Below, in pieces: positions 35,001 through 46,929 of a DNA stretch of 64,000 bases (its first letter is position 1; every line of letters begins with the position of its first letter). The translations under genes were made by a program, and so were the position numbers. Origin of the DNA: Plectrocnemia conspersa. Lineage: Eukaryota; Arthropoda; Insecta; Trichoptera; Polycentropodidae. The notes under the pieces are model-generated. The model was given only the letters and a program-made list of their open reading frames with translations, made no database searches and was not told where the DNA came from. The stretch spans positions 682,001 to 746,000 of the forward strand of contig VTFK01000186.1 of assembly GCA_009617715.1 (NCBI GenBank), in the 5' to 3' direction.

Positions 35001-38000
35001 ATGCTGCGACTACAGAAGGCTTAACAAAAAAAATCATCAAGGAAAGATACCTCCTGCCGTTGATCAATCAACAGCCGGATTTTCTCCAAGGCGGTAGACT
35101 GTTCACCACTCTCGACCTAACAAATGGGTACTTCCACGTTCTGGTAGCACCAACGAGCCAGAAGTATACTGCCTTCGTAACGCCAAACGGATAGTACGAG
35201 TTTGTAATTCACCATTGGTATTCCAGAGATTCGTCAACCACATTTTCAGGAATCTGATCAAGGAAGGTCGCACGTTGAGATATATGGATGACATCCTCAC
35301 TTCGAAAACCTAGAGAAGGTTCTCGAAGTGGCGCAAATCTGCAGATTGAATATCAGGTGGAAAAAGTGCCAGTTCCTAAAAAGAGGTGTCGAATTTTTAG
35401 GACACATTATTGAAAACGACACAATATCCCCATCCACAGAAAAGACTAAAGCTGTCGTAGACTTTCCAGCACCACAGAACACTCGAGACGTCCAGAGCTT
35501 CTTAGGTCTAACAGGATACTTCAGGAAATTCATCACACAATATGCCACTGTCGCCCGACCACTGAGCAACCTTCTAAAAAATGACACTATCTTTTCAATG
35601 GGCATCAAACAACATGCATCATTCGTCGCTCTCAAGAAGTCTCTTGTCTTCCCGACAACATTAAAAATTTTCAAATACGGTCTTGTAACAGAACTGCATA
35701 CGGACGCTAGTAAATTTGGATACGTCACCGTACTACTCCAAAAAACAGCTGAAGATGGCCATATGCATCCTGTCAGTTACATGAGTCGGAAAACTACATC
35801 AGCCGAGAAGAACTACCATTCGTATGAGCTCGAAGTGCTAGCAATCGTCGAGGCGCTCAAGAAATACCGGGTCTATCTATTGGGTCAACCTGTCAAGATT
35901 GTCACTGACTGCGCTACCTTCGAAATGACGATGAAAAAAGAAACCTAGCAACGAGAGTGGCCAGATGGGCGTTGATGCTAGAAGAGTTTGAATACAAAAT
36001 TGAGCATCGGCCTGGGAAAAACGCATATTGAAGGGAAAATGTTTTGACACCATTAATGACGTCCAAAAGGGTTTGAACGAGGCTTTAAAAGGCACTTCCA
36101 GAATATTTCAACAAAAGATGTTTCAAAAAGAGCTAGAGTTAAAAAAAATTTGGTGGTAAATGTCAGAACTTAGACTTGCAAAATGCATGCCACAACTAAA
36201 AGATGTTGACAAGAGATATGAAACTAGTCTTTGCGGAATTGGGACAAACAATGTAAAAATGCAGTAAAAAAGTTGATTCGTTTTGAACGATTTTTTGGAA
36301 AAAACCTGAGTGTGAGGCAGTTAATCAGAATGACAGATGGGCAAAGATGAGTATGACAAAGAAGAATTACATAAGTCATTAAAAACTTTAAGAACAAGAT
36401 CTTCGAATATTCAATACCTCATGCGTATCATTCTCTTCCTTCTTCACATTCACCACTTCAGCAGGAGGCGTACTGGAAGGAGGAGTCTGCTGCGCGTTCT
36501 CCACCACCGGTCCGACGATATTAGAAATCTCCTTTTTCTCCTCTTTAATTGGACACGTAGTAGTCGATGGTGCAGTAGTACTAGAAGTTGTCCCGTTGAC
36601 CTCTTCAGCGTCTTTCTTCAACTAAACGCAAATATTTACATTGAAAAATAAACCTCAACAAAGAGTAACAAAGCCACAATCTTACTTTAAGTATTTCTTG
36701 AGTCGCTTCCTTGTATTTCCGTTTGTATCGGTGCACTTCACCTTTCAGCTGGCTATTGTGGTTCTGCAGAGATGTGATAAGATGCCTCATTTCTTTGTTT
36801 ATAGGTCCGGTTTGTTCATTTGCTGCCAGATTTTGCTCGAATTCTATGCGTAACATTTCGTATTCTTTCCTAAGCTGGCCTAGAACGTCTTCGAGTTGAA
36901 TGAGCTCACCTCTCAGATTCTTCTGCCTGGTCAGCTCTTCACTCTGCGCACAAAAGAAAACATTCATAAGTAAAAGCGATATTAAACTACTTACTGCATA
37001 TACGAAATTAACTCACCTCCATCATTTCTATTTGCCGCAAATGTTGATTTTTACTATTTTGCAATTGAGTTCTAGTTTCATCGAGGGCCGTTTTCATTTG
37101 CATGGATTCGTTATAAAGCACGGAAAATTGACTTTGAAGACATTTATATTCAGTCGTTTCTACGATTACAGATTCAGGAAGCTGACGTATCTGTAAATAT
37201 AAATATTTATAAATTAGACCGCCCGTACAAATTTAAAGTGATATTTTGACAACGTGGTAGTCTCACATCCATCTTTAGTTTTTCGACTTCCTTCAGCGTT
37301 TCTCTATGCTGCTGGTGAAGTCGATCCAACTCAGACAATCGGTTATTAGCCAGCTCCCTCAATTCCTCGGCTTCCTTTTGTAGATCTTCCAACTGTCCGG
37401 CGTTAAACTGAACGCTACTGCTCGTGTTAGCGTTGGTGCTGCTGCCGGAAGCGTTTCCGACCAAGTGATAGCTCTTCAATTTTTCTATCGCCTCGGCTAG
37501 ATGATTCTCGAGCTTGTCGTTCCGAGATCTGACCTGTTGAGGATTAACACGGAATTAAATCAGACTTGAACTTCAATTTCTTCAATCTCGATAAAGATAT
37601 ATGTACCTTCATGAGTTCATATTGAGTTTCATCTATTTGATTACGAAGCTCAGCATTTTCAGTGTCGCGTCCATTGAGCGAATCTTGAAGGGATGCTACT
37701 CGCAGCGACATGGTGTGATGACGCTCGTGCAAGCTGGTTCCTAAGGCTTGAAGCCTCCTGTTCTCAGCTTGCAGCTCGACGTTCATAGACCGCACGGTTT
37801 CGTCCAATGAAGGAGGAGGAACTTGAGTACCTTCTGTGAAAAATAACACGTTGAAAACAGTTGTAATGTCAGTACAAATAAATAAAGGAGTGCATTCTTC
37901 GGTACTATAATTATTAACGCAAATTCAGTCTAACTGTAAAGCGTGAGTTACCTGGATAAAATAAAATCATGGAATATAGTGAAGACATAGATTGAACAAT

Positions 38001-41000
38001 TTTCAAGATAAAAAGGACATACAATGATAACGGTCTGTCTATCAGGAAATGGATTGCAGTATATTAGTATCACATTGTACAAATTATAGATGAATATAAA
38101 GATTTAAATAAAACCACTCAAGAGACAAAAATTATGCAATCGCTTAATCAGATTGTAAAAGATTAATAAGTTAATAATATTATGCGATCATATTGTATAA
38201 CTCATAAATTGTTTAAATTAAATTAATAAAATACTTCAGCTTCTAAAATTAAAAATTATTACTAATTCATTATAAAATGTATGCTTATTTTAGAAACATG
38301 ACTATCATTACCGTGTGTGTAGATAAAATAAATTGCTGACCTTCTTCAGTCTCCCCGCTGAGGGCTCTGGTTATTTTTTCGTTCCTTTGCTGCAACCGGT
38401 CAAACGCCTGCAATATTTTGGCAACGGCTCGTTTGCTGACTTGGACCCTGTGCGCAAGCTGCTCCTCCAATTCTTGCTTGTCCCACGTAGACAGCTGCAT
38501 GAGGAAGGACGTGGTGGCCTCGTTTTCATCTTTAACAAAAATATGATTGGATCTTTATAGAAAACAATATTAAAACTTTGGAGAAAGTTGTACTCTTTAA
38601 GATATATTTTTAATTTATTATTTTAGTTTTCATGTATATCGTCGATTTGCACTTTATATCTATACATATATAAAAAACAATACCATAAAATTATTTATAA
38701 TAAGAGCATTATTAAATTATAAACTATAACTATTGTTATTTTACACCATTTTATTTGATGTTTATGTAAATGTAATATTTTATTTGTATTAAATAAAATA
38801 GCCATTTATTATATTGCTATATTTATCAACATTAGTAAAATTTAGATTCAAGTTTCTGACTCTTTTTGAAAGATTGATAGGAAAATCATTGGGGCCATTC
38901 ATTCGCATTTGACAATTATTGTATGAAACAACATTAAAATTTACCAATATATTCTTTGTTTAATTTGTGAAATAAAAATATTTTCTAAAAAAATATGAAT
39001 ATTTTATATATATATATAATGTATTTATAACTAGATATAAGAACAACCATTATCATCTGAGCTTTAACATGCATAATATACGTGTAATGGATTCCTTTAA
39101 ATTTACATTACTATAAAGCTATTGTCCTGTATACTTGTCAACCGATAGTCTATTTATAACAATGTCAAAAAAATCAACATAAAACCAATATAATAACAAC
39201 CAATGTCAAGATTGATTTCAATATTTTGTTAAATACACACTTGAGATCTCTTTACCAGATACATCTGATTTAAATACGTGTTCAGATTTTTACAATGGGC
39301 AGAATCATTCAATAAATATACTCTTGCGAAATTGTGATAATTTTGATCCCATGGCATGTGCAGTTAATTCACAAAGAGCGATCATTATGCTTATGGAAGG
39401 AGACTACAAGACCTCATGCACCATTTTACGTTTGCAGGCTACTTTAAATGAGTCTGCTGGGTTAGAAAGTATTGCATACTATTGGATCGACCAATTTAAA
39501 AACGAAAAACTAGAGACAAATAAGGTGGACATCAGTTCCAGAAAAGTTCTTCATGTCTACTTCGGTATATGCAGTTTTTGTTTGTTGCTTTACTATCTTC
39601 AATCTCGAAACAATAAATTAATCAAAGGAGTAGCGGTGACTAGAAGATTTGTTCGATGTCATTCATTAGGAAGGTGTGATCATAATATTTTGAAATTGTG
39701 AAAGTATAATAAATGTGGATTATTTTTCAAAAATGATCTGTTTAGCAGACCCCCACAATATAATTTGATCAAGAAGCGACTATGAACACTAACGGTCCTT
39801 ACTTCAGTATGATATAGCAAAATCACATACTTTCGCCTGATTTAATTAACTACCTATTCAGATAAACAAAAATAGTCCAGCTGGAAAAGTAGATAAACAG
39901 TATGAACTATAAACTTTAAGTAGACAATTTTTCATCGAGTTATATTTGAAATTGAGTGTCAGAATATTTGTGTGATTGAAGCGAAAAAAAATAATAATTC
40001 AACTTTAAAACAACATACATACAGTAACCCAATAACACGGTAAATTGGGAACGTTCTATTTGGATACTAGTTACATTATGTATGAGAGAGCCAAAGGGAT
40101 GATATCTCACCACATGCGCCTAATTCGTATTGCAAAAAATTATATGAATATTTTTTAGTCCCCCCTCCCTCAAACTATATGCACGCACCCAAATAGCACA
40201 TCCCCAATTTACCGTGTTTATGGAGGGTCTACTGTATATAGTTTCTTTTATACATTATAACAAAAAAAACGATTATTTAGAGCAGTTAAGATTTTTGATT
40301 GTACTAATACACTATTAACAAATTTGTAGTTGAGAAGAATATTAATTACAACTTTGTTTTGATTAAAAATTCGTTTTTCTTCAACTAGAATAATTACATA
40401 CATAACAAACAGAAACAATTTTGTAATATATGTACTTATTAATAAAAATATTGGAATTCATATAATATATTACTTCCCAGGAATCTTTACCTAGATATTA
40501 CAATAAAAAATATAATAAACCTTTTAAAAATTATTAACAAAATGTTTAAATACTTGGATGGTGATTTTAAATTTAAGCCAATGCTAATTTATCAAACAGG
40601 AAATCCTAAAGCATTGAAAATAAAGATAAAGAAATGCTTCCATTCATCTGGAAATCAAATACAAATTCCTAGACTTCTACATATTGGTTCAAACCTTATT
40701 TTTAAACAATAGTGTAACAAAAATAATTTACCATTACTCTTACGGTAATTCTGCAGACATACAAAATCTCTGCAGAATTAATGTTATTTATTCCACCCAT
40801 TACTGCATGTGAAATACAGTGATAACTAATTTGAAGTGATATTATACGAGAAGAATAATGAACCAGGTTTTTAAAAATATAAAAATTATATTAAATGGAA
40901 CACAATAAATAATATAAGGGACTCGTGGGTTAATAAATAAAGTGAACGAAAAGTTACTGGACAAAATATATACACAATAAGAATTTATTTTGTGAATTTT

Positions 41001-44000
41001 AACACTAGATTTACTGAATTCTAATTTGATTTGTATCAGACTTTTTCAGTGTTTTTACGACTTTAACAATCCAAATATATTAGTACCATTTTTATTTTCG
41101 AAAACTTCTTATTTTTGAAAATCTAGTCACTATATACCTATTTTTAATGACACCCGTCAAATTGACGGGTTTATACCCGTAAATCTAGTGTTAAAGAAAT
41201 TCCCAAAGCCAAATTAGTTAATATATTTAATTTGAACGGCAATAACGAAGATATTAACGAGGTTATGGAATCTCACTCAAAACTGTTGTCAAATGAATAC
41301 TCAATTGATGTACAAGATATATATGTATAAAATACAAAATGAAAGAGAAGACGCTGATAATGAATCCATTGTTAAGATTTTGACAGACAAGAATATGAAT
41401 GAAGCTTTCACGCATCATGGAAGAATGTGATCCCATCGGAGAGCATATGTCTCAATAAGGGCAATATAAAAGATTGAAGAAAAGAAAAAGAATCAAACCA
41501 CACAAGACGAGGTATGTACTAATATGCTCCATTGTAAAATAAATACGAATATGCTCCATTGTAACGTAAATACAATAATACCGATATTACCGAGAGAGAA
41601 AACAGTCAACACCGGTATTACGGGTATTGATTAGCAAAACCCAAGCATTCGAATTCCCAGACAATTATTGTTTTGATATTTCAAATTTTCTAATTATATC
41701 ATTATCTTTTTTACTACAAACCTTTTTTGTTTGATTATGAATATATTTTTTTTGAAATTCCAACTAAATATCATTAAACATATAATCTCGCTTGTATAGT
41801 TATTTATTTCTACTTATGTTAAAAGTAATATAAACTAAATTTAAGTTATAAATCTTTATGTACAAATTATAGAATAAAAAATACATAAATACTTCATAAT
41901 ATTTTTATACTTTGATATCCTACACTGATAACACTACAATATTTTATTCTCTGGTTCTACGTTTAAGCAATATGGGCAACATCATTTACTTAGTTCTAAA
42001 CTATGAGATATAATTTTTAACAAATAAAATGTAAGGATTTGAAAAAAATATATTAGGTGTAATGGACGAAAATGTTATGATTTAGACAAGGACCTGTTTG
42101 GTTGTCAGTTACTTTTCTTCCATTGAACTATCAAAACCAATTCAACAGATAGTCGACACAATCGGGTAGCGTGCAAAAACATTTTAAAATAATCGAGAAA
42201 ATCCATAAACAAGGAATTTGGATACCGCATGACTTAAGCGACGAGAACAAGGCTGTGGTGTGCAATAACTTGCTCAAATTAAAAGAATCATTGTTTCTCA
42301 GAACTCTGGTGACGAGAAGTGGGTAATGTACTCGAACCAAACTCGAAAAAAACAATGGTTTACAAAAGGAGATGCTAAATCTAACACCGAAGCTGGGTCT
42401 CAATATACAGAAGAAAAGTAAGGCCTTGTTGTCGGTGTGGTGGGATTTTAAAGGGATCATCCATTACGTAGTGCTCCCATATGGACAAACCAAAAACCGC
42501 TGAGGTATTCAAGCGAATAAATTTGGATAAATTATCGATTGGCAGTGATTAATTACAAGACCAATATCTGCACGACCAAAGAATATGCAATGAGAGAATA
42601 TCACAAGCCCGTCGATTTATTTATATTGCCTTTTACTAACTATACTTATTTGCAAGGAATAAAAAGACTTGGCTAACAACAAAATTACCAATTTGGCTTG
42701 ATTATTTTATTGTCAAGATATATTTAAACTTAATATTGCGACAAATTTTATCAGAAATAATCGAAAGGTTATTTTAGATAAATACATTTCAAATGGATGA
42801 ATTGTTTTAATGAATCAGTTGTTAATTATATAACATATGCTACAATTTTCGACGTAATCCGATTTGACTGATTCTACTACATCTGCACATGGGAGATATC
42901 AAATATTGACTTCAATGGATTACTATTTATATAATGATTTTACATGTTGAACAACACGCCATAAGCAAGGAGTGTTCCATATGGAGTGTTGTCAGTACCC
43001 AAATTATCATAAGTATAACTTTTTATTAATTGGTAATAAATAAAGACCGAAAAATAGTCTGAGTTTCACCATGTTTATTGATTAGCAAAACCTAAACATT
43101 CGAATTCCTCGGCAATTATTGTTTCGATGTATCAAATAAAAATATTAGGTAGAGATTATTTTCTGACCAAAAAAAGTTAAAAACCAATTAGTCATGAAAG
43201 TGAAGATTTATATTCAATAATGTATTTATTTGGAATGAATTGCCTTATGATATGGAAATAAAAATCGCAGTCTTGCAGACTTAAATTTATTTTATACTAT
43301 CCTCCAGCAGATAATTTATTTAGTGGAAGCCTAAAAAGATATATATATATATACATTTACTTCTTCTTTGCACAGCATTTCAAAGACTAGATAATCAACA
43401 AGGATACACAGTTTAACCGGTAGCTCCACATTTAAGATATTTACGATCTATTTCAAATGAATTGGATCTAAGAGGTCTTGCGTTTGAAAAAAATATATCT
43501 AATTTGGAATGTTCAGAGTTAATACATCCAACGAATCTCATCATCATTGCTCGTAGTGTAAATGTATTATTTTTCTATCTGAATCAGTCGAATTGGGGAC
43601 AAGAAGCCTAGAGATAAAGAAGGTCATGGGTGTTCCTATTCAGTCGATAGTGATCTACATGAAGGTGTTAGTTGAATCTGAACTATATGCAATCCAAGAG
43701 CCTGAATAAAAGTTAGGCGGTAGTAAGTAATCCAATAGTGTTGGACCACTTGAAAAAAAGCTTAATAAATGGGTGCCACACTAATTTATTGAAAACCAAA
43801 AAAATGCCATTACGACGTTTATTTTGCACAAATGAAATTTCTATTTTTCGGTTGTATTGTAACGTACGACAAAAAGTAGATGGTTTACGAGAGGTGAGGA
43901 AAGTTCAGCATTGCCAAAGCAATGCAAACCCGTATAAGATGTTGCGATTAACAAAATCGTCAATACAAGCAGTTTCAGTCATTATATTAGGGATGAGTTA

Positions 44001-46560
44001 AGGTTCCCAATTTTATTACTCTGCAGTTGGTGGTATTTACTGAAATACTGCAACTGGCAATATAGTTACATTTAGAAGTCTATAGCAGTATTGTCACAAA
44101 AAAATCTACAATTGTCTTGTTAGATTGGAATAATAAGTGAAAATTTAGAGGTAAATCATAAATAGAAAAAAAAAGTGGCTTTTATATAATATACTTTTTG
44201 TATCGTTTCATTAAATTATAGATTGATATCTTGTGCATGACTAATTTATATGTAAACTTCAATGCTAGGCCATAAATAAAAAATCATCATAGCTAATGTT
44301 ATTATTGTTTTATTGCGTGTTCCCATTTGAGGGTCATGGTTGATGCCTTGTGAAATATCTGATACATATTATGATAAATTTCATTTCATATTATTTTGTA
44401 GATATAGATACAAGAAAATTTTATTCGCTTGCTGAATTGGAAGAAATAGTTAATGATCCAAATTTTATGGATAACAATGATTCAGATGCTGAGATAGACA
44501 TTGTTGAACTTCCACCCGATACTGTCGATATTCTATTAGATATCGAAGACAGCGATGATAATGTTTTAGAATATCTTATCCAAAAAATGTTCTGGCTAAA
44601 GACCAGAACCAGAAAATCTCCTGTGGAAGTATTTGAGACATTATTTGACGAAAATAATGGAATATATAGAGACAAAGTATTTTGTATGCTTCACAATATA
44701 ACCGTCATGGTTTCAATTTTTCGCAAGACTGTCTAAAAGAAGTTTTTAGGGTTTTCTTGCTAACTGGATATCATTCTCTGCCCCAGTGTGAGGACGGGGA
44801 TATATCAATTCAATGTGTAAGGAAATGTTTATCACTAAACTGTTATGTGGAATTAGGCTATAGACAATCTAGACAATTTTTTTAAATTGGTCTTTACTAT
44901 GATAGATAAGATTATTATTTACAAAAATATTAGTATCAATGAACAAATGATTCAGTATTACGGCCATCATTATCTCAAACACTATAAAAGGAAAACCAAT
45001 ACGTTTTGAATTTGAGCAATGGGCAATATGTTATGGCGAAACTGGATATTGCTACAATGCTTAATTATGTAAAGATTACCAAGGATTAGGCACATCAATC
45101 ATAATGAGAAATATTTCTAAAATCCAACCATTCTTTCAATTCAATAAATATTTTACAAGTTTTGAGTTGACAAAGTGTGATATAACCGAATGAATAATTG
45201 TCCAATAAAAGATGACAAAGATAATGAAAAAATTAATTCATGGTGAATTTGACTATAGGGTTGATGTTAAAAGACAATAATTGTGTCAAAATGTTATCGA
45301 CTCATGAAGGTATACTTCAAAAACTATATAAATAAATATATGGAAGGTGTGGATAAACTAGATTGGAGCATAAATATAGGGAAAAAATAGATGGAGAAAA
45401 GATGGTATTTTCGGATTTTTACAAATGTTAGTTAATTACATATGTCCTATATTGTCTTTCTAACGAAACAATGCCCCTGCTTGAATTTAGCAGTTTTGTG
45501 AGAACATATTTATGATTATCATCAATATCTGATGGGGAAAATGCAGGAAGACCTTCACACCTTTATAATTGTCCTAAAGAAGTTATCCCAATGAACATTA
45601 CATAGATGGTAAACAAAGAAGATTTGCTGTGTGCAAAAACAATGGTCAGTGTAATCTAGGATTGCATGGTGATTGTATGAAAGAATGGCATAAATAAATT
45701 TACTGTAAAATGTATTTTTATTTTACATACTATAAGCCACGATCCCCAATCGGGAATATTTATAAAAATCTATTTTTTAAAGCAGCCAACTTATTTTTTC
45801 GTTAATATATTTTACCAAACCTATTTTTTAGAAAAAATCTGGAAGGTAGTATGTTAAAAAAAATTTTCAGACTAATTGATAATTTTAGCCCTTACGCGTC
45901 TTATCAGAAATAAATACCAAATTGGTTTCATAAAAAATTCATTTTCCAAAGTTACCATGTTTAAATGCTCTTAAATTAAATATTATATTTTATGTTTATT
46001 TACAATAAAAAAAAAATTTTCTTTACTGATTTTTGACTGAAAAGATGAAAAACATATGCAAATGGTTTGCCGACTTGTTACAGAAAGTAAAAAGGTAAAC
46101 TATGGTATACTGTAGTTGTAAATGGGACTTTTACTCTTATTCTCCGACTCGTCGGCTGTCTCCGCGTCGAACCTCTGCAGCAGCACCCTGATGTCTTCGT
46201 TGAGCTGGTTCCAGTAGCGGTTGACGACGCACAGGACGGCGTCGTCCTGCGTCTGTCGCTTCTCCAGCTGCTCGATCCGCTGGCGCAGCTCCGCCTCGCA
46301 GCGATGCCTCTGTTCGATGCGCTGTAGACGAGAACAGAAGTGAGGTTATGTGTTGGGAGGCGTCAGAAGGACGCGGGGCGAGGGGTGAGGGGCGGCGTCG
46401 ATACCTGGGCGAGCTTCTTGTTCTGGAACTGCAGCACCTTGATGTCCATCTCCTCGAGGGTGGAGACGGGGCCGATGAGGTGCGGCTCGAAGTGCACCTT
46501 CTTGATGGGGGGCGGCGCGCCCGCTCCCGCCCCCGCGTCGTCGGCGCCGCGCTTCGCCAT
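32062..46560 (-). CDS. Bre1: Bre1: E3 ubiquitin ligase for histone H2B (RNF20/RNF40 orthologue)
   Basis: Fourteen coding exons join in frame to 981 aa, close to the ~975 aa of vertebrate RNF20: 46560-46405, 46321-46135, 38529-38341, 37833-37607, 37533-37267, 37190-37017, 36943-36686, 36621-36418, 33734-33387, 33314-33144, 33070-32879, 32768-32576, 32509-32415, 32346-32062. The N-terminus has the conserved [21 protein letters not shown]. Long coiled coils carry [41 protein letters not shown] and [14 protein letters not shown]. The last exon holds a C3HC4 RING ([29 protein letters not shown]). The family acts in the nucleus with Rad6-type E2 enzymes to monoubiquitinate H2B during transcription. 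The ATG at 46560 is preferred over an upstream in-frame ATG at 46698 because homologues begin near MAKR/MSKR. Exons 1-2 are strikingly GC-rich. Introns hold several dead transposons. Confidence 0.96.
33935..36028 (+). mobile_element. Ty3/Gypsy LTR-retrotransposon remnant, antisense in a Bre1 intron
   Basis: The remnant lies between Bre1 exons 36621-36418 and 33734-33387, opposite in direction. Broken reading frames show, in order: a leader-like GGGGCTCGTCCGG (33956); a degenerate gag start; a protease-end motif ILLGMDFL near 34765; reverse transcriptase with [16 protein letters not shown] (35097), YTAFVTPNG and YMDD (35279); the connection motif [10 protein letters not shown] (35503); and RNase H with [10 protein letters not shown] and [17 protein letters not shown]. 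It ends at a tether-like [13 protein letters not shown]. Integrase, envelope and LTRs are not seen. At least four stops or frameshifts make it inactive. No LTR could be matched at the ends. Confidence 0.9.
36030..36290 (+). mobile_element. Possible mariner transposase C-terminal scrap
   Basis: Directly after the Gypsy remnant, the + strand reads a segment like [25 protein letters not shown] then a Trp pair, the general pattern of a mariner transposase C-terminus (FD.I..VQ....LK....FQ....W). The match is short and the rest is degenerate, so this is tentative. Confidence 0.35.
38545..39218. other. Start of Bre1 intron 2: AT-rich, nothing recognised
   Basis: Very AT-rich intronic sequence without coding signal. 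Confidence 0.5.
39219..39701 (+). other. Unrecognised open frame in Bre1 intron 2, antisense
   Basis: An open frame without a stop runs from about 39219 to 39701 on + (~160 codons, first Met at 39351). A possible splice acceptor TCTTTACCAG ends at 39260. The translation has less biased composition than surrounding chance frames. It contains [37 protein letters not shown] and a hydrophobic, membrane-like stretch [15 protein letters not shown] near the C-terminus, giving a tail-anchored look. It could be the last exon of a nested gene, a processed pseudogene or chance. I recognise no family. Confidence 0.3.
39710..40995. other. Bre1 intron 2: AT-rich, nothing recognised
   Basis: No coding signal or repeat that I can identify. 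Confidence 0.4.
41003..41190. mobile_element. piggyBac-type MITE with TTAA target duplication
   Basis: The ends CACTAGATTTAC (41003) and GTAAATCTAGTG (41190) are perfect 12-bp inverted repeats flanked by TTAA on both sides (40999-41002, 41191-41194). The interior is 188 bp in total, non-coding, with a subterminal GACGGGT/ACCCGT inverted motif. TTAA flanks and short TIRs are the signature of piggyBac-mobilised MITEs. Confidence 0.85.
41195..41480 (+). mobile_element. pogo/Tigger-like transposase C-terminal fragment
   Basis: Right after the MITE, the + strand gives [33 protein letters not shown] and (after a stop) a degenerate acidic tail. This resembles the C-terminal helix of Tigger/jerky-type DDE transposases (pattern ..ED..E..E.H...L..E). 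It is short and broken. Confidence 0.45.
41577..43145. repeat. Dispersed short repeats flanking a mariner fragment
   Basis: The block GATTAGCAAAACCCAAGCAT, then TTCGAATTCCCAGACAATTATTG, at 41628-41690 recurs with few changes at 43078-43140. The ACCGGTATTAC block before it (41600-41630) also occurs at 5837-5882. The paired copies may be the two ends, in direct orientation, of one element that contains the mariner piece. Confidence 0.5.
42110..42620 (+). mobile_element. mariner transposase fragment A
   Basis: On the + strand, with frameshifts, the frames read [19 protein letters not shown], then [14 protein letters not shown]-like residues, [29 protein letters not shown] and GQT. The order WVPHEL-type helix-turn-helix end, then a WWD..G.I.YELLP-type catalytic block, is specific for mariner transposases. 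Several stops are present and no TIR could be assigned. Confidence 0.85.
43725..44095 (+). mobile_element. mariner transposase fragment B
   Basis: A second, more degenerate mariner piece: KLNKWVPH (43757) followed by a stop and ENQKNAI, then further downstream [16 protein letters not shown] (about 44020) corresponding to the LLC.WWD..G..Y.E block, with the catalytic Asp replaced by Tyr. It differs from fragment A in sequence, so it is a separate insertion. Confidence 0.6.
44395..45700 (+). mobile_element. Decayed piggyBac transposase, nearly full length
   Basis: The + strand frames, interrupted by stops, give an acidic N-terminal region with [13 protein letters not shown] and [11 protein letters not shown] (44400-44530). 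[14 protein letters not shown] segment follows (44620), then [17 protein letters not shown] (44757), [15 protein letters not shown] residues (44960), [21 protein letters not shown] (45340-45425) and a C-terminal Cys-rich finger [23 protein letters not shown] ending at 45694. The GVD..D motif before KWYF and the C-terminal CNxGLC-type finger are typical of piggyBac. It lies in Bre1 intron 2 in antisense. Confidence 0.85.
45705..46134. other. End of Bre1 intron 2 before exon 2
   Basis: AT-rich sequence without coding signal. It may contain the 3' terminal part of the piggyBac element but no TTAA-flanked end was identified. Confidence 0.4.
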
Positions 46561-46925
46561 GGCGTCGGCTCGGACTCGGGCGAGGGTTGGGGCTCCTGAG
46601 AGGCCCCCGACCCGTGGAGCGCGTCTCGGCGGCGGTCGAGGACGAGGGACGCCCCGGACGATCGATACGAGAGCCGCTTTTGGCCGACGATCCGACACCC
46701 GACCAGATACTATCCCCTCCCTCTTCCCTCCTCTCCCTTCCCCTTCCCTTACATTCGCCGCGCTGGGGCCGAATGCGCAAATTATACCCCCCGTGGGGCT
46801 CCGCCCCTTTTTACATTTATTTGCGTTTCGAAAAAAACATCGAAAACTCTATGGCCGGAAAGCGGCTCGTTAAGGCCGCGGCAAAATCAACACGAGCCGG
46901 CAAATGGCGGCCGTTTTAATTGCAA
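46561..46925 (-). promoter_or_regulatory. CpG-rich promoter / 5' UTR region of Bre1
   Basis: The sequence just upstream of the Bre1 ATG is rich in C, G and CpG (for example GGCGGCGGTCGAGGACGAGG) in an otherwise AT-rich window, and the change back to AT-rich DNA occurs at about 46920. Long overlapping open frames on both strands here result from the composition. No TATA box is evident; a CpG-type broad promoter is inferred. Confidence 0.5.
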
Positions 46926-46929
46926 CATC

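Noticed and set aside
42131..42460. 109-codon - strand frame
   Set aside because: Antisense shadow of mariner fragment A.
46561..46698. N-terminal extension of Bre1 from an in-frame ATG at 46698
   Set aside because: The extra 46 residues are Arg/Pro-rich and composition-driven, and homologues start at the MAKR-type Met encoded at 46560.
46340..46919. Several long open frames on both strands over the Bre1 promoter and exon 1 (for example 46340-46873 +, 46780-46346 -)
   Set aside because: They arise from GC-rich composition with few stops; only the - frame with the Bre1 N-terminus fits a conserved protein and splice donor.
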